DNA of 39,603 bases from Pseudomonadota bacterium (GTDB taxonomy: Bacteria; Pseudomonadota; Gammaproteobacteria; Steroidobacterales; Steroidobacteraceae). The notes below the pieces were generated by a model, which saw nothing but the letters and a program-made list of their open reading frames with translations, ran no database searches and had not been told where the DNA came from. Made by a program: the position numbers and the translations under genes. Below, one piece after another: positions 25,218 through 33,060 of this stretch. The DNA is taken from positions 1 to 39,603 of the forward strand of contig JANYBG010000182.1 in NCBI GenBank assembly GCA_025360865.1. Reading direction: 5' to 3'. How positions within the stretch are numbered: the stretch's first letter is position 1; each line of letters starts with the position of its first letter.

Positions 25218-25921
25218 TCGTGTGTTTCCGGTGTCTTCCTCAGTTCGATCGCGGCGAGCATGCGCTCGGCGGCGTGCTGCTCGGCGCGGCGGCGGCTCAA
25301 GCCCTCCCCCTGCGTGCGCAAGTCCAGCCCGGGGACCTCACAGTTCACCGTGAAGGTCTGCGCGTGGTCCTCGCCGCGCACCTCCAGGACCAGGTAGCCG
25401 GGAAGGGGAAGACTGCGCGACTGCAGATACTCCTGCAAGCGGGTCTTGGCGTCCTTGAGCGTGAGGGGGTCCGGCAGAGCGGCGAGGCGCCCGGCGAACA
25501 GGCGCGCGATCATCGGTTGCACCGCGACCAGGCCCTGGTCGAGGAAGATGGCGCCGCAGACCGCTTCCAGCCCGTCGGCCAGGATCGACTGGCGGCGGAA
25601 GCCGCCCGTCTTGAGCTCCCCCGCGCCCATCCGCAGCGCCTCTCCGAGCCCGATGGCCAGTGCGATCTCGGCCAGCGGTTCGGCGCTGACCAGCTTCGAG
25701 CGCAGGCGGCTCAGGTCCCCCTCGTCCGCGTGCGGGTAGGCCGCGTACAGAGCCTGGGCGATAGCCAAGTTGATGACCGCGTCGCCGAGGAATTCCAGCC
25801 GCTCGTTGTTGGGGCCGGTCGCGCTTCTGTGGGTGAGGGCGGCGCGGAACAGCGAGAGGTCACGCGCCTCGTAGGAAAGCCGGTCGCGCAGCCAGCGCGC
25901 GGGCCAGTCGGCGCCAGTCAT
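25214..25921 (-). CDS. rnc: Ribonuclease III
   Basis: 235 residues. The signature NERLEFLGDAVINL holds the catalytic Glu and Asp, with the second acidic set in LADGLEAVCGAIFLD. A double-stranded RNA-binding domain (TRLQEYLQ ... GEGLSRRRAEQHAAERML) forms the C-terminus. It cleaves double-stranded RNA in rRNA precursor processing. It stands 42 bp after the DUF4845 gene and is the first member of the fully overlapping chain that runs to 18352. Confidence 0.97.
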   Translation of the reverse strand: MTGADWPARWLRDRLSYEARDLSLFRAALTHRSATGPNNERLEFLGDAVINLAIAQALYAAYPHADEGDLSRLRSKLVSAEPLAEIALAIGLGEALRMGAGELKTGGFRRQSILADGLEAVCGAIFLDQGLVAVQPMIARLFAGRLAALPDPLTLKDAKTRLQEYLQSRSLPLPGYLVLEVRGEDHAQTFTVNCEVPGLDLRTQGEGLSRRRAEQHAAERMLAAIELRKTPETHD

Positions 25922-25963
25922 GCGCGCCGCGCGGCGGCCGCGGCGCGGGTGACCGGCGGGCGC

Positions 25964-26338
25964 CTAGTCACCGCCGCCCATTTTGACGAGCTTATGGAAG
26001 TTCACGTGCAGCGATATGTTGCCGAACAGCGGCGCCTCGTCGTCGTAATTCACCTCGACCACCCAGACCGTCCCGTCGCGCGTTATCTTGAAGTCATTGA
26101 TGGTGGGGTAATCGACCATGTCGATTTCAAAATGTTTGTCGATGGCCGCGCGGATACCCACGACACCGGCGCCCCCGTTGATCTTGAGTTCGCCTCCGGC
26201 CTGGTCCATGGCGCGGGTGACCTTCATGTAGTTCAGGTAAAGCGGCAGCAGGCGCACGCCCGCGTAACCCACGATGGCGAACGGGGTGAGCAGGATGAGC
26301 CAGCCCAGCGCGGTCACACCCAATTGCTTGTTACGCAT
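25964..26338 (-). CDS. DUF4845 single-pass membrane protein
   Basis: 124 residues. QLGVTALGWLILLTPFAIVGYAGVRL is a hydrophobic N-terminal anchor. A periplasmic alpha/beta part follows (YMKVTRAMDQAGGE ... VGIRAAIDKHFEID ... FKITRDGTVWVVEVNYDDEAPLFGNISL). It matches DUF4845, which usually lies between lepB and rnc, as here. Its function is not known. It is separated from lepB by 78 bp and from rnc by 42 bp. Confidence 0.85.
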   Translation of the reverse strand: MRNKQLGVTALGWLILLTPFAIVGYAGVRLLPLYLNYMKVTRAMDQAGGELKINGGAGVVGIRAAIDKHFEIDMVDYPTINDFKITRDGTVWVVEVNYDDEAPLFGNISLHVNFHKLVKMGGGD

Positions 26339-26416
26339 CGGACAAATCCCAGGAAAGCGTCGGTTACGCAGGTACCGCAGCGTTACTTAACGCATGCCCC
26401 GGGGCGGTGAGCCCCG

Positions 26417-27508
26417 TCACGGAATGGGCGAACCGATACGCCTCCACATCGGGCCTCCAGTGCGACCCAGGTCCCAATTGAACCAGATCCGGGTCGCCTT
26501 GCCGACCAGATTCGCCTCCGGGACGAACCCCCAGGAGCGCCCGTCGTCGCTGTTGTCCCGGTTGTCCCCCATCATCAGATAGTACCCGGGCGGCACGACC
26601 CCATCGTACGGGGGCACCCGCATGCTCGCCGGGGCATCCTCCTCCCCGCACACGTAGCCGCGCACCGCGCGGCGGTTGCAGCCGGGCAGTACCGGCGCCC
26701 GGTCGATCCCCACCGGGCAGTACATGGCGTCGTGCTGGTGCTCGCCCAGGTGTTCGTGCGCGAGGGCGAAGTTCACGTAGCAGCCGTCGCTGAAGCGCGC
26801 CTGCGCCAGCTGCGACTCCAGCGGCTGGCCGTTGATCCAGACGTGGTTGTCGCGCACCTCGACGTGATCACCCGGCAGCCCGATCAGGCGCTTGATGAAG
26901 TTGGTGGATGGATCCGGCGGCCAGCGGAACACCACCACGTCGCCCCGCCTGGGCTCCCCGATCGAGACGATCTTCTGGTTGATCACCGGCAGGCGCAGGC
27001 CATAGGCGTACTTGTTGACGACGATGAAATCCCCATCGAGCAGCGTCGGCATCATCGAGTCCGAGGGAATGCGGAAGGGCTCGAAGATGAAGCTGCGCAG
27101 CACCAGCACCACGAGCGCCACCGGAAAGAAGCTGCGCGCGTAGTCGACCGTGCCCGGCTCCTGCACCTGCGCCGGATCGCGCCCCGCGGCGCGCGCCGCG
27201 GCGATGCGCCTGGGGCGCAGCAGCCAGGCATCGAGGCCCCAGACGATGCCGGTGATCACGGTGATGCCGAGCAGCACCGCGGAGAAGTCCAGGCGCTCGG
27301 CGAGCAGCAGGCGCAGCACCGCGGCGATGACCAGCACCGGCAAGGCGGTGTACAGCAGCGTCATCAGGGTGCCATCGCGCACCACCTGCGGACCTGAATC
27401 GATCGCGCGACGCGGACGCAGGAACCAGTCGTCGACGATGCAGACAAGGGTCACCGGCAGGGCCAGCCAGGACAGTACGACGATCAGCGGCATCAGGGTC
27501 TGTAGCAT
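26417..27508 (-). CDS. lepB: Signal peptidase I with an extended N-terminal membrane region
   Basis: 363 residues, longer than the roughly 284-324 I expect for this class. Catalytic Ser151 lies in PSDSMMPTL and Lys206 in FIKRLIGLPGD. GDNRDNSDDGRSWGFV is box E. The protease cuts signal peptides of exported proteins on the outer face of the inner membrane. The N-terminus has about four hydrophobic segments (roughly 5-24, 49-70, 76-93, 127-142) instead of two. It also holds a repeated motif, VDDWFLRPRR (25-34) and LDAWLLRPRR (92-101), suggesting internal duplication of the anchor. It begins 9 bp after lepA. Confidence 0.95.
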   Translation of the reverse strand: MLQTLMPLIVVLSWLALPVTLVCIVDDWFLRPRRAIDSGPQVVRDGTLMTLLYTALPVLVIAAVLRLLLAERLDFSAVLLGITVITGIVWGLDAWLLRPRRIAAARAAGRDPAQVQEPGTVDYARSFFPVALVVLVLRSFIFEPFRIPSDSMMPTLLDGDFIVVNKYAYGLRLPVINQKIVSIGEPRRGDVVVFRWPPDPSTNFIKRLIGLPGDHVEVRDNHVWINGQPLESQLAQARFSDGCYVNFALAHEHLGEHQHDAMYCPVGIDRAPVLPGCNRRAVRGYVCGEEDAPASMRVPPYDGVVPPGYYLMMGDNRDNSDDGRSWGFVPEANLVGKATRIWFNWDLGRTGGPMWRRIGSPIP

Positions 27509-27517
27509 GGCTCTTCT

Positions 27518-29317
27518 CTATTCCTTGCGACCGATCTGCAGGACCGCGAGGAAGGCCTCTTGCGGAATCTCGACTTGGCCCACCTGCTTCATGCGCTTCT
27601 TCCCTTCCTTCTGCTTTTCCAAAAGCTTCTTCTTGCGGCTGATGTCACCGCCGTAACACTTGGCCAGCACGTTCTTGCGCAGCGCCTTGACGCTGGAGCG
27701 GGCGATGACCGTGCTGCCGATCGCCGCCTGCACCGCCACGTCGAACATCTGCCGGGGGATCAGCTCCTGCATCTTGTCCACGAGCTCGCGGCCGCGCTGG
27801 TAGGCGGCATCGCGGTGCACGATGATGGACAGGGCATCGACGGGCTCCTCGTTGATGAGGATGTCGAGCTTCACCAGCGGGCCGGCGCGGAAGTGGCTGA
27901 ACTCGTAGTCGAACGAGGCGTAGCCGCGGCTGGAGGACTTGAGCCTGTCGAAGAAATCCAGCACCACTTCCGCCAGCGGCAGCTCGTACTGCAGCGAGAC
28001 CTGGGAGGCCAGGTACAGCATCTTCTTCTGCGCGCCCCGCTTGTCGTTGCACAGCTTCAGGACCGCGCCGACGTAGTCCGGCGGCACGAGGATGTTGGCG
28101 ATGATGATCGGCTCGCGGATCTCGTCGATCTGGTTCACCGGGGGGAGCTTGGCGGGGTTGTCGACGTACACGAGCTTGCCGTCCTCGCGCAGGATCTCGT
28201 AGACCACTGTCGGCGCGCTCGTGACGAGGGTCAGCTCGTATTCGCGCTCCAGGCGCTCCTGCACGATGTCCATGTGCAAAAGGCCCAGGAAACCGCAGCG
28301 GAAGCCGAAGCCGAGCGCGGTGGAGACCTCCGGCTCGTAGTGGAGGGCTGAGTCATTCAGGCGCAGCTTCGCCAGCGCGTCGCGGAATTTCTCGTAATCG
28401 TCGGTCGTGGTCGGGAAGAGCCCCGCGAAGACGCGCGGCTGGATCTGCTTGAATCCGGCTAGGGGCGCGGCCGCCGGATTGTTCTCCAGCGTGATGGTGT
28501 CGCCGACCGGGGCGCCGTCGATCTCCCTGATGCCCGCGACCACGAAGCCGACGTCCCCCGCGGCCAGCTCCTGCTCGACGATCGCCTTGGGCGTGAAGCG
28601 GCCGAGGCGGTCGATCTGGTGGCTGCGTCCGGTGGAGACCACGCGCAGCTTCTGGCCGGTCCTGAGCGTGCCGTTCATCACGCGCACGAGGGAGACGACC
28701 CCGACGTAGTTGTCGAACCAGGAGTCGATGATCAGGGCCTGCACCGGGGCCTCGGGATCTCCCGTGGGAGCGGGGATCTTGTGGATGAGCGCCTCGAGCA
28801 GCGCCGGCACCCCCTCGCCCGTCTTGGCGCTGACGCGCACCGCATCGGTCGCATCGATGCCGATGATCTCCTCGATCTCCTTCTCCACCCGGTCGGCATC
28901 GGCCGAGGGCAAGTCGATCTTGTTGATGACCGGGAGCACTTCCAGGCCCTGTTCGATCGCGGTGTAGCAGTTGGCGACGCTCTGGGCCTCGACGCCCTGG
29001 GAGGCATCCACCACCAGCAGCGCCCCGTCGCAGGCGGCGAGCGAGCGGGAGACCTCGTAGGAGAAGTCCACATGCCCGGGGGTATCGATCATGTTCAGCT
29101 GGTAGCGCTGCCCGTCCTTGGGACTGAGGTAGTACAACGTGACGCTCTGGGCCTTGATGGTGATGCCGCGCTCGCGCTCGAGCGCCATGGAATCAAGCAC
29201 CTGGGCCTGCATCTCGCGGTCGGCGAGACCGCCGCAAAGCTGGATTAGGCGATCCGCGAGGGTCGATTTGCCATGGTCGACGTGGGCGATGATGGAGAAA
29301 TTACGTATATACCGCAT
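27518..29317 (-). CDS. lepA: Elongation factor 4 (LepA)
   Basis: 599 residues, the standard length. [14 protein letters not shown] (G1), DTPGHVDF (G3) and NKIDLPSAD (G4) define the GTPase. The LepA-specific C-terminus has [23 protein letters not shown]. LepA is a ribosomal GTPase implicated in initiation and 30S assembly. It heads the lepA-lepB-DUF4845-rnc-era-recO run, and a -10-like TATAAT stands about 60 bp upstream. Confidence 0.98.
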   Translation of the reverse strand: MRYIRNFSIIAHVDHGKSTLADRLIQLCGGLADREMQAQVLDSMALERERGITIKAQSVTLYYLSPKDGQRYQLNMIDTPGHVDFSYEVSRSLAACDGALLVVDASQGVEAQSVANCYTAIEQGLEVLPVINKIDLPSADADRVEKEIEEIIGIDATDAVRVSAKTGEGVPALLEALIHKIPAPTGDPEAPVQALIIDSWFDNYVGVVSLVRVMNGTLRTGQKLRVVSTGRSHQIDRLGRFTPKAIVEQELAAGDVGFVVAGIREIDGAPVGDTITLENNPAAAPLAGFKQIQPRVFAGLFPTTTDDYEKFRDALAKLRLNDSALHYEPEVSTALGFGFRCGFLGLLHMDIVQERLEREYELTLVTSAPTVVYEILREDGKLVYVDNPAKLPPVNQIDEIREPIIIANILVPPDYVGAVLKLCNDKRGAQKKMLYLASQVSLQYELPLAEVVLDFFDRLKSSSRGYASFDYEFSHFRAGPLVKLDILINEEPVDALSIIVHRDAAYQRGRELVDKMQELIPRQMFDVAVQAAIGSTVIARSSVKALRKNVLAKCYGGDISRKKKLLEKQKEGKKRMKQVGQVEIPQEAFLAVLQIGRKE

Positions 29318-29377
29318 GAAGCCCTAAGGGTACGCAGAAGGAGCGATCGGCCGCCCCGGGGGTCCAGCGGCGGGCGG

Positions 29378-29383
29378 ATTATA
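29378..29383 (-). promoter_or_regulatory. Candidate -10 element upstream of lepA
   Basis: A perfect TATAAT occurs on the minus strand at 29383-29378 in the 83-bp gap between lepA and the glutaredoxin-like gene. No good -35 hexamer lies 16-18 bp upstream. It is the best candidate for the start of the lepA-to-GGDEF transcript. Confidence 0.4.
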
Positions 29384-29400
29384 GGGAAGTTTGGGTGGAT

Positions 29401-29682
29401 TTACGGCGTATCCGCGGGGAAACGAGCGCTGCCTGAGACCGGGCCCAGCAGGCGTTCGAGCTCGGGGCGATCGAGGCGGTGGCGGCATACCACCGAGCCG
29501 TCCAGGAGCAGCACGGGCACCTCCAGACCGTGGCGGCGCAGCAGGACAGGATCCGAGTCGACGTCGACCAGATCGACCGGGGGCAGTTCCCGGGTGCGCC
29601 CCAGGCGAGTGAGCTCGGCGAGCATTTCCTCGCACAGGCCGCAGTCAGGCCGCCGCACGAGGCTCAGGCGCCCGCGGGCCAC
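29401..29682 (-). CDS. Glutaredoxin-like DUF836 family protein
   Basis: 93 residues. LVRRPDCGLCEEM carries a CxxC redox motif (Cys14, Cys17). VDLVDVDSDPVLLRRHG and the cis-Pro segment EVPVLLLDG complete a thioredoxin fold of the short DUF836/YruB type. The start is GTG (29682), 4 bp after the rseB stop; no ATG is available. It is cytosolic by sequence. Position in the sigma-E operon suggests a link to envelope or redox stress, but no partner is known. Confidence 0.8.
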   Translation of the reverse strand: MARGRLSLVRRPDCGLCEEMLAELTRLGRTRELPPVDLVDVDSDPVLLRRHGLEVPVLLLDGSVVCRHRLDRPELERLLGPVSGSARFPADTP

Positions 29683-29686
29683 GGCC

Positions 29687-30697
29687 CTAGTGGTCCCGCG
29701 CGCCGACGGGTGCCGGTCCTTCGGCCTTCACCTGAGTGGCGATGAACTGCACGGTGGCCGGCGGAACCTCGCCCACCGCGGTCACCTTGTGGCCGTCGAC
29801 GACGGTGGAGAAGGCCGAACTTGAGCCCAGGGTGGCACTCTCGGCAACCCCAGCCGGTGTCGCATTGACCGTCCGCTGGATCTCAACGAACACCGAGACC
29901 GAGGCCACCCCGTCGGTGAAAACCAGGTGATCGACCGGTCCTGAGGATCCAGGCAGGGTCTGCGCGGAGCGCACCGTCATGCGAAATCCGGGCGGCAGGC
30001 GCACCGCCCCCCAGGCGAGCGTGCCCGGCGGCGGGGCGCGTGGCGGCCCGCCGCCATCGCGCACCCACTGGAACCCCTCGGTCGAGACATCGGGACGGAA
30101 CGCCGCGTCGGTGATGTGCGAGGACAGGGTGAGATCGGCGAAGACGATCTGCTCGATGACGTGGCCCTGCGCATCGCACAGCTGGGTCTTGAGCGGCATC
30201 GCCGTCTTGTCATCGATCCACAGGCGATAGCCGTAGCGGAACTCATCCTTGGGGGTGACGGTGATCAGGTGCGTGTCGCGGCGGTTCAGGCGGGTGCGCC
30301 CGACTTCCCTGATGTCATAGAAGCTCGCGGTCTGCTCGCTGACGGCGGGGAAGCCGACTAGCGGCTCCTGCAGCGGCCGCTGCTCAACCACCACGGTGCG
30401 CTTGTCCGGCAGGTAGCACGCGAGCTGCGCGCCGGTGCGGATGAACTCGCGCCCGGAACCATCCAGCGATGCCAGGCGCTCGGACACGGTGCCGTCCTGT
30501 ACGCGGTGGATGATGCGCAGCATCTCCACCTTGCCGCCGTGCCAGTGCGAGAACGTGCCGTCGTAGTTGCGCGTGGTCAGTGCCTGGTTCATGCGCTCGA
30601 GCCACTGCGCCGGCTCATCGGCCCAGGCGATGCCGCAGGCGAGGCAACCCAGCGCGAGGACCGCCAGACGCTCGCTACTGCGCATGGGCCCTGGCAT
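29687..30697 (-). CDS. rseB: Sigma-E regulatory periplasmic protein RseB/MucB
   Basis: 336 residues with a signal peptide (RLAVLALGCLACGIAWA, cleavage before DEPAQWL). YDGTFSHWHGGKVEMLRIIHR, LDGSGREFIR and YGYRLWIDDKTAMPLKTQL are typical of the MucB/RseB lipid-binding domain. The C-terminal MucB/RseB domain begins around LPPGFRM. RseB binds the periplasmic part of RseA and senses mislocalised lipoproteins or LPS. Its start overlaps the 3' end of rseA by 23 bases; the ATG four codons later (30685) is an equal candidate. Confidence 0.92.
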   Translation of the reverse strand: MPGPMRSSERLAVLALGCLACGIAWADEPAQWLERMNQALTTRNYDGTFSHWHGGKVEMLRIIHRVQDGTVSERLASLDGSGREFIRTGAQLACYLPDKRTVVVEQRPLQEPLVGFPAVSEQTASFYDIREVGRTRLNRRDTHLITVTPKDEFRYGYRLWIDDKTAMPLKTQLCDAQGHVIEQIVFADLTLSSHITDAAFRPDVSTEGFQWVRDGGGPPRAPPPGTLAWGAVRLPPGFRMTVRSAQTLPGSSGPVDHLVFTDGVASVSVFVEIQRTVNATPAGVAESATLGSSSAFSTVVDGHKVTAVGEVPPATVQFIATQVKAEGPAPVGARDH

Positions 30698-31286
30698 CTT
30701 CCTGCGGTTCCTCGGCGCCCGGCTCGCTCGTGATGAACGAGGACAGGAGATTGCGACGGGCGACGGGCGAGGAAACCATGCTGTGCGCGACCACGTAGTT
30801 GGCCAGCTCCGTGCTCGGGGCCACCATGGGTCGCACCGAAAGGGTCGGCGGCACGACGTAGCTGTCGGACACCTTGGCCACCGGCACGGCCATGACCGCG
30901 GGCGCGCGGGCGGCGGAGAAGTCCGCGCCCGGCAACGGCGCCTGCGCGCGCAGCCACAGCACCGAGGCCGCGGCGACCCCCGCGGCGAGCGCGCCGCCGG
31001 CGACCGGCTGCCACCAGCTCATGCCGGCGCGCCGCTGGACCGGCGTCACCGCGGCCGCGGCCAGCTCAGGTTCCACGCTGATGGCGGCGCTGACGCGCCC
31101 GGCCAGCGGGGCGTTCAGGCGCACGCCGCGCTCGGCGCGGATCACCGCTCCCACGACCGCGTAGCGACCCCAGCGCGCCTTGAGCAGTTCATCGCGCGAC
31201 AGACGGCGGGCGAGCAGCTCGCACTCCGCCGGCGGCAGCTCGTCGTCGAACATCGCGGACAGCTGACTGTCGAGTTCCTCGTTCAT
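30675..31286 (-). CDS. rseA: Anti-sigma-E factor RseA/MucA
   Basis: 203 residues. The N-terminal anti-sigma domain MNEELDSQLSAMFDDELPPAE is followed by a helix ending RWGRYAVVGAVIRAE. A single membrane segment is at about 92-112, then a periplasmic tail. It sequesters RpoE at the inner membrane until stress-triggered proteolysis. Its ATG overlaps the rpoE stop as ATGA, giving the usual coupled sigma/anti-sigma pair. Confidence 0.92.
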   Translation of the reverse strand: MNEELDSQLSAMFDDELPPAECELLARRLSRDELLKARWGRYAVVGAVIRAERGVRLNAPLAGRVSAAISVEPELAAAAVTPVQRRAGMSWWQPVAGGALAAGVAAASVLWLRAQAPLPGADFSAARAPAVMAVPVAKVSDSYVVPPTLSVRPMVAPSTELANYVVAHSMVSSPVARRNLLSSFITSEPGAEEPQEDARAHAQ

Positions 31287-31891
31287 CCCAGTTCCTCTGC
31301 GCGGCCCAGGCCCCCTTCAAACACCTCACGCAACTGACGGTCGATGGCCTCGCGCGCGCGGAAGATGCGCGAGCGCACCGTGCCCACCGGGCAGTCCATG
31401 GCCGCGGCGATCTCCTCGTACGTGAGCCCCTGCAGCTCGCGCAGCACGATCGCCGTGCGCAGGTCCTCCGGCAGCGCCTCGATCGCCGCGTTCACGATCG
31501 AGCGGATCTCATCGGTGAGCACCAGTCCCTCGGGGGTCTCCGCGTCCTTCATATGGCCCTGCATAGCGTTGGATTCGTCATTGGCGTTGCGGTCAAGGTT
31601 GTATTCGACGGGGCTGCGGTCGCGCGACACCACGGCGTTCTTGGCCGTGTTGATCGCTATGCGGTACAGCCATGTGTAGAAGGCGCTGTCGCCGCGGAAC
31701 CCCGGCAGCGCCCGGTAGGCCTTGATGAAGGCCTCCTGGGCGATGTCCTCGGCCTCGGCGGGGTTGCGCACGTAGCGCATGACCAGCTTGACCAGCTTGT
31801 GCTGGTACTTGAGAACCAGCGCATCAAAGGCCCCCTTGTCCCCGCGCTGCACGCGGCGAACCAGACTCAGATCACTTACATCCGCGCTCAT
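31283..31891 (-). CDS. rpoE: RNA polymerase sigma factor RpoE (AlgU)
   Basis: 202 residues, an ECF sigma factor. Region 2 shows ALVLKYQHKLVKLVMRYVRN and DIAQEAFIKAYRAL. Region 4 shows EALPEDLRTAIVLRELQGLTYEEIA and CPVGTVRSRIFRAR. The arrangement rpoE-rseA-rseB identifies it as the envelope-stress sigma-E/AlgU. A GAACTT-N16-TCTAT promoter just upstream indicates autoregulation. Its first codon is ATG at 31891 after a predicted leader of about 37 nt. Confidence 0.97.
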   Translation of the reverse strand: MSADVSDLSLVRRVQRGDKGAFDALVLKYQHKLVKLVMRYVRNPAEAEDIAQEAFIKAYRALPGFRGDSAFYTWLYRIAINTAKNAVVSRDRSPVEYNLDRNANDESNAMQGHMKDAETPEGLVLTDEIRSIVNAAIEALPEDLRTAIVLRELQGLTYEEIAAAMDCPVGTVRSRIFRAREAIDRQLREVFEGGLGRAEELG

Positions 31892-31933
31892 GCGCGCCCT
31901 TGTCTAAGGCAACGCCGCCGCGCCGTGAGCTGG

Positions 31934-31960
31934 ATAGACTGTAAGCCTTCGTGAAAGTTC
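31934..31960 (-). promoter_or_regulatory. Sigma-E-type autoregulatory promoter of rpoE
   Basis: On the minus strand GAACTT (31960-31955) is followed after exactly 16 bp by TCTAT (31938-31934). The -35 is the perfect sigma-E consensus and the -10 fits the TCtnA-like pattern. It lies 43-69 bp before the rpoE ATG, downstream of sdhE in the same direction, so rpoE need not depend on read-through from the sdh operon. Confidence 0.75.
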
Positions 31961-32011
31961 ATCGTGCTGGATCGGGAGGGGACGCGGACACAATAGCGCC
32001 GATGCGCCCCC

Positions 32012-32269
32012 TCAAGCGACATAAGCGCGGATGCGCGCGACCAGCCGCGCCACGGGCGCCTCGGGCGGGGTATCGCCGGCCAGGAAGTACCGGGCCAGGA
32101 GCGGATCGGGCAGCTCCAGCAGCGCCTCGAAGGCGCGCAGCTCCTCCGCCGGGGCACCGCGCAGGGCGCCCCGGGCGTAGCGCTCCAGCAGCACGTCGAG
32201 TTCCTTCAGGCCGCGCCGGCAGTGCCACAGGATGCGCCCGGGCGGCAGGTCCTCGGCCGCAACGCCCAT
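32012..32269 (-). CDS. sdhE: FAD assembly factor SdhE
   Basis: 85 residues from the ATG at 32269, whose first base is the last base of the sdhB stop (TGATG). ILWHCRRGLKELDVLLERY contains the conserved RGxxE motif of SdhE/SDHAF2 (YgfY). LLELPDPLLARYF and the helical C-terminus complete the five-helix fold. It promotes covalent attachment of FAD to SdhA. It is the last gene of the sdh operon here, in contrast to E. coli, where it lies next to ygfX and near ygfZ. Confidence 0.93.
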   Translation of the reverse strand: MGVAAEDLPPGRILWHCRRGLKELDVLLERYARGALRGAPAEELRAFEALLELPDPLLARYFLAGDTPPEAPVARLVARIRAYVA

Positions 32270-33051
32270 CAGATCTGGCGCTCGACCATCATCTTCTTGA
32301 TCTCGGCGATCGCGCGCGCGGGATTGAGGTCCTTCGGGCACACGTCCGTGCAGTTCATGATCGTATGGCAGCGGTACAGGCGGAACGGATCCTCGAGCTC
32401 GTCGAGCCGCTCCCCGGTGGCCTCATCGCGGCTGTCGATGATCCAGCGGTAGGCGGCCAGCAGCGCCGCGGGCCCGAGGAAGCGATCCGAGTTCCACCAG
32501 TAGCTCGGGCAGGCGGTCGAGCAGCACGCGCACAGGATGCACGCGGCCGGCCGATCGATGCGCTCCTGCTCCTCCTTGCTCTGCAGGCGCTCGCGGTCGG
32601 GCGGGGCGGGGGTTCGAGTCCGCAGCCAGGGCTTAACGGCCGCGTACTGCGCGTAGAAGTTGGTGAGATCGGGAACCAGGTCCTTCACCACCGGCATGTG
32701 CGGCAACGGGTAGATCTTGATGTCCCCGCTTAGCTCCTTCATCGAGGTGGTGCAGGCCAGGCGGTTCACGCCGTTGATGTTCATCGCGCACGAGCCGCAG
32801 ATTCCCTCGCGGCAGGAGCGCCGGAAGGTGAGCGAGGAATCCACCGTCGCCTTCAGCTGGATCAGCGCATCGAGCACCATGGGGCCGCAGCTGGCGAGGT
32901 CCAGACCGAAGGTATCCACGCGCGGGTTCTCGCCCGAGTCCGGCGTGAAACGGTAAATGCGCACCTGGCGGAGCTCGCGCGCGCCCGCGGGGGCGGCGTG
33001 GGTGATCCCCTTGACGATGCGCGAGTTGGCGGGCAGGCGGAATTCGGCCAT
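32269..33051 (-). CDS. sdhB: Succinate dehydrogenase iron-sulfur subunit
   Basis: 260 residues. The [2Fe-2S] ligands are in [16 protein letters not shown] with a later Cys in RLACTT. The C-terminal [4Fe-4S]/[3Fe-4S] ligands are in [16 protein letters not shown] and [17 protein letters not shown]. It passes electrons from the SdhA flavin to quinone at SdhCD. It starts 9 bp after sdhA and ends overlapping sdhE. Confidence 0.97.
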   Translation of the reverse strand: MAEFRLPANSRIVKGITHAAPAGARELRQVRIYRFTPDSGENPRVDTFGLDLASCGPMVLDALIQLKATVDSSLTFRRSCREGICGSCAMNINGVNRLACTTSMKELSGDIKIYPLPHMPVVKDLVPDLTNFYAQYAAVKPWLRTRTPAPPDRERLQSKEEQERIDRPAACILCACCSTACPSYWWNSDRFLGPAALLAAYRWIIDSRDEATGERLDELEDPFRLYRCHTIMNCTDVCPKDLNPARAIAEIKKMMVERQI

Positions 33052-33060
33052 CGCGGCTCC

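Noticed and set aside
32600-32625. tRNA T-loop-like GGTTCGAGTCC on the plus strand (also near 35670)
   Set aside because: No matching acceptor, D or anticodon arms, flanking bases do not pair as a T-stem, and both sites lie inside coding sequence (sdhB and the DUF1674 gene).
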